Shown here piece by piece: positions 1 through 5,291 of a stretch of DNA of 8,464 bases. The DNA lies in the NCBI GenBank assembly GCA_021819345.1, contig JAKARG010000124.1, positions 1-8,464 of the forward strand. Direction: 5' to 3'. This DNA comes from Actinomycetes bacterium. Lineage in GTDB: Bacteria; Actinomycetota; Acidimicrobiia; Acidimicrobiales; Palsa-688. Both the position numbers and the translations under genes were made by a program. A model generated the notes under the pieces. It had not been told where the DNA came from. It worked only from the letters and a program-made list of their open reading frames with translations, and did not search any database. The first letter of the stretch is position 1. Every line of letters starts with the position of its first letter.

Positions 1-413
1 AGACCGTCAACGACCAGAAGGGCCACCTGGCCGGTGACCGCGCGCTGGTCGAGACAGCGCGGTGCTGGGAGGCGGCCATCCGGGGTAACGACGTGCTCGC
101 CCGCTTCGGCGGCGACGAGTTCGTCCTGGTCCTCCCTGATGCCGGCGGGCCGGAGGCAGACCGGGTGATCGGCCGGATGCGCCAGGGCAGCGGTGCCTGG
201 CAGTGCTCGGTCGGTGTCGCCTCCTGGGAGCCGCCCGAGACCGCCGCTCAGCTCATGGCTCGGGCCGACGCGGCCCTCTACGAGGCCAAGGACAGAAGGG
301 GACCCCGAGCCGACGCGGCGACCGGTCCGATCCGTGGGGAGGTGAACGCCTCCGGTTCTCGCCGGACCGCTGCGTCCAACCGCCGGGAGGCCGACCGGAC
401 CGACGCCGCTTGA
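1..413 (+). CDS. Diguanylate cyclase, GGDEF domain (C-terminal part, start outside window)
   Basis: The visible 136 residues are the second half of a GGDEF domain, which makes cyclic di-GMP from two GTP. Reading begins at base 3. The first residues carry the metal/substrate-side pattern N-D-x-x-G-H-x-x-G-D. The catalytic GGDEF motif is at 108-122, preceded by the usual R-F. An RxxD motif (R-G-N-D, 81-92) lies exactly five residues before GGDEF; in this family that is the I-site for product inhibition, so the enzyme is probably both active and feedback-controlled. The end of the fold, A-D-x-A-L-Y-E-A-K, is present. It is followed by about 40 Arg/Ala-rich residues with no recognisable domain. 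Sensor or membrane domains, if any, lie upstream of the window. The gene has no evident link to the sugar genes downstream. Confidence 0.93.
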   Translation, partial: TVNDQKGHLAGDRALVETARCWEAAIRGNDVLARFGGDEFVLVLPDAGGPEADRVIGRMRQGSGAWQCSVGVASWEPPETAAQLMARADAALYEAKDRRGPRADAATGPIRGEVNASGSRRTAASNRREADRTDAA

Positions 414-445
414 CCGCTTGGTCGTGCGCAGATGGGTCAACTTTC

Positions 446-460
446 GGCCCCGGTTGGGCC
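446..460. terminator. Short GC hairpin after the GGDEF gene
   Basis: GGCCC, a 5-nt loop, then GGGCC, lying 33 bases after the diguanylate cyclase stop. The position suits a transcription end, but there is no T tract and five-pair stems are common in DNA of this composition. This is a weak call. Confidence 0.25.
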
Positions 461-522
461 AGCGCCGAGACCCGCGCGCCCGTAGGTAGGCGCGACGGCG
501 GACTGGGCTCAGGCTTCCCGGT

Positions 523-539
523 GGGGGGGGGGGCGGGGG
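523..539 (+). other. Uninterrupted G run (11 G, C, 5 G)
   Basis: Bases 523-533 are eleven consecutive G, then one C, then five more G, and GGG recurs at 543-545. The run lies in the 175-base gap between the diguanylate cyclase and the AKR remnant, where I see no other gene. Runs like this are prone to polymerase slippage and to sequencing or assembly error. They could also form a G-quadruplex on this strand. An error here could hide part of a frame, but no aldo/keto reductase sequence is recognisable upstream of it in any frame. Confidence 0.6.
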
Positions 540-588
540 CGCGGGAACCTATGCTGGCGCCGATGACGGAGAACCGCTCACGACGCGC

Positions 589-771
589 GTGCCCCTCGGG
601 AGCGGGGGTCGTCCGGCGACTCGGGAACGCCTCGCCGCCGCCTGGGCCGACGCCCAGGCGCAGGCGATCGGGGTGAGCAACTACCGCATCGACCAGGTCG
701 AAGAGCTCGTCACGGGGGAGCTCACGCTCGACGCCGACGAGGTCGCCCGCATCGACGGCCTCGGGCGATGA
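589..771 (+). pseudogene. Aldo/keto reductase remnant, central part deleted
   Basis: The frame encodes about 60 residues and contains two conserved AKR pieces that should be far apart. One is A-I-G-V-S-N-Y followed by a Q-V-E-E-L helix (about residues 26-40), which in the family is a mid-barrel strand and helix near residue 140-160. The other is L-D-A-D-E-V-A-R-I-D-G-L-G-R, typical of the C-terminal helix near residue 250-270. Here they are separated by only about five residues. The whole N-terminal half, with the catalytic Asp, Tyr, Lys and His, is also missing. It therefore cannot be an active reductase. GTG at 589 is the first possible start, but probably not a real one. The same frame is open back to a stop at 487-489 without AKR-like sequence. 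It sits directly upstream of the SDR and may once have been in its operon. Recognition is from family motifs, not an alignment. Confidence 0.75.
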
Positions 772-827
772 GCGCGGCGCGTCCTGCAGCCACCGCGGAC
801 GGGGCCGTCCGGGGGGGCCGCCGATGA
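768..827 (+). other. Possible 19-residue minicistron with ATGA joints at both ends
   Basis: An ATG at 768 overlaps the stop of the AKR remnant (ATGA, 768-771). Its own stop (825-827) overlaps the ATG of the SDR (ATGA, 824-827). The peptide (M-S-A-A-R-P-A-A-T-A...) resembles nothing I know. The two overlaps would allow translational coupling across the scar into the SDR. The arrangement may equally be accidental, since ATGA is easily formed in this DNA. Confidence 0.2.
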
Positions 828-1588
828 GCGGCGCCGAGGTGCTCGCCGGGCGCCGCGCGCTCGTCACTGGCGGGGGGAGCGGTATCGGTGCAGCGATCGC
901 GCGCGACCTCGCCGGGGCCGGCGCGGTGGTCGTGCTCGTCGGCCGTCGTAGGGACCGCCTCGAAGAGCAGGTGGCGTCGATCGAGGCGGCCGGCGGTGTC
1001 GCCGAGGCGCTCCCCTTCGACCTCGCCGGCGGCGAGGGGGCTCGGTCGCTCGTCGAGCAGGCGGTCGCCCGCGTCGGTGGGATCGACCTCCTCGTGCACG
1101 CCGCCGGCCAGCAGATCCGCAAGCCGGCGCTCGAGCTCTCCCTCGCCGACTACGACAGCGTCGTCGGCCTCCACCTGCGTGCCGCTTTCGCGCTCTCCCA
1201 GGCGCTCGCCGACCACCTTCGGGCGCGCGGGGCGCCCGGCAGCATCACCTACATCGGCTCGATGACGAGCGCGCGGGTGGGGCTGCCCGACACCGTGGCC
1301 TACGCGAGCGCAAAGAGCGGGCTGCTCGGGCTGATGCGGACGCTCGCCGTGGAGTGGGCGCCGCTCGGCATACGGGTCAACACCGTCGCGGTCGGCTTCG
1401 TCGTCACCGAGATGACCAAGGACCTCTTCGAGCAGCCGGGGCGCAAGGCGATCGTCGCCCGCACCCCCGCCGGGCGCCACGGCCGCCCCGAGGAGATCGC
1501 CCGCGCAGTGACTTTCCTCGCCTCGGAGAACGCAAGCTTCATCACCGGCGAGATGCTCACCGTCGACGGGGGCTGGAGCGTCGGCTGA
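824..1588 (+). CDS. Short-chain dehydrogenase/reductase (SDR), probably sugar or sugar-acid oxidoreductase
   Basis: A 254-residue classical SDR, the usual length, cytosolic. The cofactor motif T-G-G-G-S-G-I-G is at residues 15-22. Strand 2 ends G-R-R (40-42), and basic residues there usually favour NADP(H). H-A-A-G (92-95) replaces the common N-N-A-G. The catalytic Ser is S146, and Y160 with K164 form Y-x-x-x-K. The end, F-I-T-G-E-M-L-T-V-D-G-G, is canonical. Two oddities: the helix-4 Asn of the usual N-S-Y-K tetrad appears to be His117 (G-L-H-L), and the usual P-G after V-N is V-G (near residue 190). The general pattern recalls gluconate 5-dehydrogenase or KduD-like enzymes, but substrate cannot be read from sequence. 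The ATG at 824 is supported by a G-rich stretch at 811-817. The neighbouring AKRs and sugar-acid dehydratase suggest a role in sugar oxidation. Confidence 0.9.
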   Translation: MSGAEVLAGRRALVTGGGSGIGAAIARDLAGAGAVVVLVGRRRDRLEEQVASIEAAGGVAEALPFDLAGGEGARSLVEQAVARVGGIDLLVHAAGQQIRKPALELSLADYDSVVGLHLRAAFALSQALADHLRARGAPGSITYIGSMTSARVGLPDTVAYASAKSGLLGLMRTLAVEWAPLGIRVNTVAVGFVVTEMTKDLFEQPGRKAIVARTPAGRHGRPEEIARAVTFLASENASFITGEMLTVDGGWSVG

Positions 1589-1637
1589 GGACCCGCTCGC
1601 TGGGCGGCAGCTCGGGGCGACAGGTCTCGTCGTTCCT

Positions 1638-1695
1638 CCGGTCTGCACCGGCGGCGGCCGACGAGCAGTCAGCGGCGTGCCGCCTGACAGACCGG
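1638..1695. terminator. Two-part hairpin between convergent genes, probable bidirectional terminator
   Basis: CCGGTCTG (1638-1645) pairs with CAGACCGG (1688-1695), and inside it GGCGGC (1650-1655) pairs with GCCGCC (1679-1684) around a 23-nt loop. That gives 14 pairs with a small internal loop. It sits 50 bases after the SDR stop and 80 bases beyond the AKR-1 stop, in the 186-base gap between convergent genes, where no gene is seen. There is no T tract, so termination is inferred from position and fold. Confidence 0.45.
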
Positions 1696-1774
1696 GATCA
1701 GCTAGGGGACCAGGCGGACGAGCGTCGTCGTCTCTCCTCCCCTGGAGCCGTACCCATTCGCGTCGTCGATCCGC

Positions 1775-2824
1775 TCACGAGCCGGCGGCCACCACGGGGC
1801 CAGGATTGCGCTCGCTGAAATTGTGCTGCTGGTGCCAGTAGGGGTAGATCCTGCGCGTCTCGCTGACCTTGTCGAGCCGCGTCGACTGGCTGGAGGTCAG
1901 CCCCCAGCCGAGCGCCCCCAGGTCCTCCACGAGCTGCTGCTCTGTCCGGACACCGAGGACGATCGAGGAAACCGCCGGGCGGTGCAGCAGCCAGTTGAGC
2001 GCGATCTGCGGTATGGACTTGCCCGTCTCCTGGGCCAGCTCGTCCAGGACGTCGACGATGCCGAAGAGCAGCCCCTCGTCTTCGACGTCGGTCACTTCCG
2101 TGGGTACGGCCAGCCGGCTCCCGAGCGGCGAAGGAGCCCCTCGTCTCACCTTGCCGGTCAGACGGGCCTGGGACAGGGGGCTCCAGACGACCGCGCCGAC
2201 GCCTTGGTCCAGGCTGAGCGGCATGAGCTCCCACTCGAACTCGCGGGCGGCCAACGAGTAGTGGACCTGGTGGGCCACGTGTCGGCTCCAGCCGTAACGG
2301 TCCGAGACCGACAGCGACTTCATCAGCTGCCAACCCGAGAAGTTCGAGCACCCCAGGTACCTGACCTTGCCGTCGCGCACGAACTGGTCGAGGGTGCTCA
2401 TGACCTCCTCCTGGCGCGTGAAGGCGTCGAAGCCGTGTAGGTAGTAGATGTCGACGTAGTCGGTCCCGAGGCGCCGAAGGCTCCCATGGAGCGCCTGCAG
2501 CAGGTGGAACCTCGAGCTCCCCACGTCGTTGGCGCCGACGGCGCCGCCGCGAAACGATGCCTTGGTCCCGATGAGCACCTGGTCCCGTCGGCCCGATATG
2601 GCCCGGCCGAGGATCTCCTCGGCCCGGCCATCCGAATAGACGTCGGCGGTGTCGAAGAAGTTCGCTCCTGCGTCCATCGCGATTCCGATGATGCGGCGAG
2701 CTTCGTCGAGCTGGATGTCCCCCCATGACCCGGTCTGATTGCCTCCGGCAAACGTGGCTGTGCCTATCGACAGCACCGGAACCCTGAGCCCTGAGCTCCC
2801 GAGGAAGCGATACTCCATCGTCAT
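1775..2824 (-). CDS. Aldo/keto reductase AKR-1
   Basis: A 349-residue NAD(P)(H)-dependent AKR with the full TIM-barrel order, cytosolic. The N-terminus has the family form F-L-G-x-S-G-L-R-V. The catalytic tetrad is D58, Y63 (in D-T-A-D-V-Y), K88 (G-T-K) and H130 (Y-L-H). G-C-S-N-F follows near residue 158-162, and W-S-P-L and the cofactor-binding I-V-L-G-V-R-T-x-x-Q-L lie further on. The tail (Y-P-Y-W-H-Q, then R-N-P-G) extends past the barrel and is typical of the longer bacterial AKRs. The first ATG is preferred because GAGGAG (complement of 2831-2836) lies six bases upstream; a second ATG follows two codons later. In the first 65 codons 16 end in A or T against 8 in the SDR, hinting at a different history. 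It is divergent from AKR-2. The substrate, probably a sugar or other aldehyde, is unknown. Confidence 0.92.
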   Translation of the reverse strand: MTMEYRFLGSSGLRVPVLSIGTATFAGGNQTGSWGDIQLDEARRIIGIAMDAGANFFDTADVYSDGRAEEILGRAISGRRDQVLIGTKASFRGGAVGANDVGSSRFHLLQALHGSLRRLGTDYVDIYYLHGFDAFTRQEEVMSTLDQFVRDGKVRYLGCSNFSGWQLMKSLSVSDRYGWSRHVAHQVHYSLAAREFEWELMPLSLDQGVGAVVWSPLSQARLTGKVRRGAPSPLGSRLAVPTEVTDVEDEGLLFGIVDVLDELAQETGKSIPQIALNWLLHRPAVSSIVLGVRTEQQLVEDLGALGWGLTSSQSTRLDKVSETRRIYPYWHQQHNFSERNPGPVVAAGS

Positions 2825-2830
2825 TTCCTA

Positions 2831-2836
2831 CTCCTC
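2831..2836 (-). promoter_or_regulatory. Ribosome binding site of AKR-1
   Basis: GAGGAG on the minus strand, six bases before the ATG at 2824. It decides between the two nearby ATG codons in favour of the upstream one. Confidence 0.7.
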
Positions 2837-3017
2837 TACGACCCCTGGCTCCGTCAGGTGAGGGTAGTCGCTCTGCCAGCGCGACCCAGGGGTAGCGACG
2901 GTAGCGGGCTTCGATCTGGGATCCGGTGCGGTCCGGGGGGCCACCGCATCGAGTCGGTGGGGGTGGGCGACCGGGTGGCGGCCGGACCTGATCGAGCGGA
3001 CCATCATCCGTGGACCG

Positions 3018-3039
3018 GGTAGCACGCGTCATCGCTACC
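3018..3039. promoter_or_regulatory. 22-bp dyad, possible operator
   Basis: GGTAGC, ten bases, GCTACC: a perfect two-fold element with half-site centres about 16 bases apart, a spacing suited to a dimeric repressor. It lies between the divergent AKR genes and next to the larger hairpin. Six-base arms arise by chance about once in a region of this size, so this stays tentative. Confidence 0.3.
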
Positions 3040-3049
3040 TGGCGCTACA

Positions 3050-3089
3050 CGGGGGCGGCCGCAGCCGGTGCCCTGCTGTGCCGCCCCCG
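3050..3089. repeat. Strong 40-nt hairpin upstream of AKR-2
   Basis: CGGGGGCGGC (3050-3059) is perfectly complementary to GCCGCCCCCG (3080-3089). Within the loop GCAG (3061-3064) can also pair with CTGC (3073-3076), giving a 14-pair structure with an 8-nt tip. Ten-base arms at this spacing are unlikely by chance, even with high GC. It ends 50 bases before the AKR-2 start. It could be a leader attenuator, a block to read-through between divergent promoters, or a protein site. Confidence 0.55.
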
Positions 3090-3139
3090 GCTCCTCCCGG
3101 CAGCGGCGGCCTCCTGCTCGCTGGCGGTAGGGTCGGGCG

Positions 3140-4135
3140 GTGGCAGGCTCTTCTGTAGGCACGGCCGGGCAGCGACCACTCGGTCGCAGCGGCATCTCGG
3201 TGAGCGCGGTGGGCTTCGGGGCTTGGGCCATCGGTGGGCCGGCCTACCGCGACGGCCGTCCGATCGGCTGGGGTGAGGTGGACGACGAGGAGTCGGTGGC
3301 AGCCATCCACGCCGCCTTCGATGCCGGGATCAGCTTCTTCGACACCGCCAACATCTACGGGGCCGGGCACAGCGAGCGGGTGGTGGGCCGGGCCCTCTCC
3401 GGGCGGTGGGAAGAGGTGGTGATCGCCACCAAGTTCGGCAACCTCTTCGACGAGGAGACCCGCCAGGCCACCGGCACCGATGCCTCACCAGCTTCCATCC
3501 GCAAGCAGTGCGAGGCCAGCCTCGAGCGCCTGGGCACCGAGGTGATCGATCTCTACCAGTTCCACCTCGGCAGCTACGACCTGGGAGCAGCCGAGGAGGT
3601 GGTGGCCACCCTGGAGGAGCTGGTGGAGGCAGGCAAGATCCGTTCGTTCGGCTGGAGCACCGACGATCCGCAGCGGATCGCCCTCTTCGCCCGCAGCCCG
3701 CATTGCGCCGCGGCCCAGGTGCACTTCAATGTGGTCGACGACAGCCCGGCCGTGGTGCAAGCCCTCGAGAGCCTCGGGCTCGCCGGCATCAACCGGGGGC
3801 CGCTCGCCATGGGTGCCTTGACCGGCAAGTTCGACCGGGGGACCACCTTCGGGGGCGACGACGTCCGGAGCCGCTTCGACTTCGAGCACGGCGACGAGCG
3901 GCGCCTGCTCCGGGCCCTGGAGGGAGTCCGGGAGGTGCTCAGCGCTGGCGGTCGCTCGCTGGCCCAGGGGTCCCTGTGCTGGCTGCTGGCTCGCAGCCCG
4001 TCGTTCGTACCCATCCCCGGCATCCGGACCGTGGCCCAGGCACGGGAGAACGCCGGGGCCATCGGCCACGGGCCCCTTGCGCCTGAGCAGATGGACGAGG
4101 TCGAGAGGATCCTCGCCGGCCTCGGCCTGCGCTGA
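3140..4135 (+). CDS. Aldo/keto reductase AKR-2, sugar-oxidoreductase-like
   Basis: A 331-residue AKR, cytosolic and NAD(P)(H)-dependent. It opens R-P-L-G-R-S-G-I-S-V-S-A-V-G-F-G-A-W. The tetrad is D68, Y73 (D-T-A-N-I-Y-G), K98 (A-T-K-F-G) and H142 (Q-F-H). The segment between strands 1 and 2 includes G-W-G-E-V-D-D-E-E-S, seen in AKRs that act on sugars. The strand-6 motif is unusual, G-W-S-T-D-D instead of G-V-S-N. The C-terminal P-I-P-G-I-R-T-x-x-Q-x-x-E-N cofactor loop is intact. The start is GTG at 3140: an in-frame TAG at 3128-3130 rules out anything upstream, and no other good start follows before the first conserved residues. The ribosome site is weak. It converges on AKR-3. A role in sugar or aldose oxidation or reduction is inferred from the neighbours. 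Confidence 0.91.
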   Translation: MAGSSVGTAGQRPLGRSGISVSAVGFGAWAIGGPAYRDGRPIGWGEVDDEESVAAIHAAFDAGISFFDTANIYGAGHSERVVGRALSGRWEEVVIATKFGNLFDEETRQATGTDASPASIRKQCEASLERLGTEVIDLYQFHLGSYDLGAAEEVVATLEELVEAGKIRSFGWSTDDPQRIALFARSPHCAAAQVHFNVVDDSPAVVQALESLGLAGINRGPLAMGALTGKFDRGTTFGGDDVRSRFDFEHGDERRLLRALEGVREVLSAGGRSLAQGSLCWLLARSPSFVPIPGIRTVAQARENAGAIGHGPLAPEQMDEVERILAGLGLR

Positions 4136-4169
4136 CTTGTCGGAACGCTGGGGGCGGCCGCAAGCTGCA

Positions 4170-4185
4170 CTCGGTTCGGTCCGAG
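4170..4185. terminator. Short hairpin between convergent AKR-2 and AKR-3
   Basis: CTCGG, six bases, CCGAG, in the 81-base gap between the two converging stops. A second small stem, CCCC-GCC-GGGG, follows at 4199-4209. Either or both may serve as a shared terminator. There is no T tract and the stems are short. Confidence 0.3.
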
Positions 4186-4216
4186 CGACCACCTGCCTCC
4201 CCGCCGGGGTCCCGGG

Positions 4217-5098
4217 TCAGATCCGCTCGAGCTCCGAGCCGTCGAAGAGGACCTGGAGCCCGATCGCCTCGTCGCCGGTCAGCTCCTCGCCGGCGGGTGC
4301 CGGGGCCGGGTGCTCGGCCGCGTCGAGGATCGAGGGGAGCTGGCGCCAGTCGCTGGAGCTGACGAGGAACAGCTGGGAACGGTCCAAGACGTAGTGGACC
4401 GCCTTGGAGATCGCCTGGGCGTCGCTCAACGGCTCGTACCAGCTGAGCCGGCGCTCGCCCTCTGATGGCCCGCCCTGCCAGCGGCGGCGGGCGATCGCCT
4501 TGATCGCCTGGCAGGCGACCTGACGCTCCTCGCAGATCCCGAGCAGCCGCTCGACATCCTCCCGGTAGGCGGGGTTGGCGAGCAGGGGGGCGTTGTAGGG
4601 GAAGAGGACAGAGTCGAAGGGGAAGCGCTCCAGGCTGCGCAGGTGCATCCCCGGGATCCGGGTGCCGTGGCCGGTGACCCCGATGAAGCGCACCAGCCCC
4701 TCCTCACGGGCTGCGGCCAGCGCCTCCACGGCCCCTCCAGGAGCGAAGGCGGTCTGCCACTCTTCCTCCTCCACCAGGTTGTGCAGCTGGATCAGGTCCA
4801 CCTGGTCGACCTGCAGCCGCTCGAGCGAGCGTTCCAGGCTGGCTCTTGCCTCCGCTCCGATCCGGTCCCCGGTCTTGGTGGCGAGGAAGAACTTGCTGCG
4901 GTGCTCGGGCATCCAGGGTCCCATCCGCAGCTCGGCCTCGCCGTAGCTGGCGGCGGTGTCCAGGTGGTTGATCCCCCGGGCCAGCACCAACTCGAGGACC
5001 CGGTCCGCCTCATCCTGGGTGACCTCTCCGAGCCCTGCAGCCCCGAAGATGACCCGCGTGCTGAGATGCCCGGTCCGCCCGAACTCTGCAGTCTCCAT
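4217..5098 (-). CDS. Aldo/keto reductase AKR-3, short form
   Basis: A 293-residue AKR, shorter than AKR-1 and AKR-2 and of a different subgroup. It opens E-F-G-R-T-G-H-L-S-T-R-V-I-F-G-A-A. The tetrad is D47, Y52 (D-T-A-A-S-Y-G), K75 (A-T-K-T-G) and H106 (Q-L-H). Strand 6 reads I-G-V-T-G-H rather than G-V-S-N. A single-residue-type conserved pattern Q-A-I-K-A-I-A-R-R-R-W (near 200) and the S-W-Y-E-P-L that follows are typical of this short group, which often sits with sugar genes. The frame stays open upstream to 5365, but that extension is arginine-rich and overlaps the dehydratase, so the ATG at 5098 is chosen. It has only a poor ribosome site. It is divergent from the dehydratase across 193 bases, so the two may share control. 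The substrate is unknown. Confidence 0.88.
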   Translation of the reverse strand: METAEFGRTGHLSTRVIFGAAGLGEVTQDEADRVLELVLARGINHLDTAASYGEAELRMGPWMPEHRSKFFLATKTGDRIGAEARASLERSLERLQVDQVDLIQLHNLVEEEEWQTAFAPGGAVEALAAAREEGLVRFIGVTGHGTRIPGMHLRSLERFPFDSVLFPYNAPLLANPAYREDVERLLGICEERQVACQAIKAIARRRWQGGPSEGERRLSWYEPLSDAQAISKAVHYVLDRSQLFLVSSSDWRQLPSILDAAEHPAPAPAGEELTGDEAIGLQVLFDGSELERI

Positions 5099-5197
5099 CA
5101 CGGCTTCGAGCGTACCCGCGAAGAGGCGGCGGCGCTGGCGTCTCGCTCGGCGGGGCGCGTCGGTGGAGGTCGGCCGAGTGACCGACGATCCGCTCGC

Positions 5198-5227
5198 TTG
5201 ACGCATCTGGGGGCGGGATGGGAGAGT
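5198..5227 (+). promoter_or_regulatory. Weak promoter candidate for the dehydratase
   Basis: TTGACG (5198-5203), five of six bases matching a -35 box, then 18 bases and GAGAGT (5222-5227), only three of six for a -10. It lies in the gap between divergent AKR-3 and the dehydratase, about 65 bases before the chosen start. GTCGG-N8-CCGAC (5169-5186) just upstream is a possible but weak operator. Confidence 0.25.
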
Positions 5228-5291
5228 GCGAGAGCGGCTCGTCGTCCCCGGCGCCGCCGGAGCGGCCGTCACTGATCTCTGGGGAATTGCC

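Larger units (their letters stand above)
2825..3139. other. Divergent intergenic region between AKR-1 and AKR-2
   Basis: 315 bases with no convincing gene; the short frames here have no family resemblance. It should hold the promoters of both reductases, but I see no clear -10/-35 pair. It does contain three inverted repeats: 2941-2960 (6-base arms), 3018-3039 (6-base arms) and 3050-3089 (10-base arms). The first is probably chance. The other two are listed separately. Confidence 0.6.

Noticed and set aside
203..676. Plus-strand 157-codon frame across the diguanylate cyclase end and the AKR remnant
   Set aside because: It is out of frame with both, Arg/Gly-rich, and shows no motif.
253..1648. 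Two long minus-strand frames (253-1122 and 722-1648) opposite the AKR remnant and SDR
   Set aside because: Low-complexity Arg/Pro/Ala translations with no recognisable family; they are shadows of the SDR frame.
2941..2960. CCACCG-N8-CGGTGG dyad
   Set aside because: Arms of six GC-rich bases are expected by chance in a region of this size, and nothing else marks the site.
1698..3032. A 444-codon minus-strand frame overlapping AKR-1
   Set aside because: It reads through AKR-1 in another frame and is rich in Arg, Gly and Pro, with no motif. AKR-1 has all catalytic residues and a ribosome site.
4171..4186. TCGGTTCGGTCCGAGC looked like a tRNA T-arm
   Set aside because: No acceptor, D or anticodon arm and no CCA end can be fitted around it on either strand.
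5226..5291. GTG start for the dehydratase 22 codons upstream
   Set aside because: No ribosome site precedes it, the extra residues are not family-like, and GGGGAA supports the ATG at 5292.
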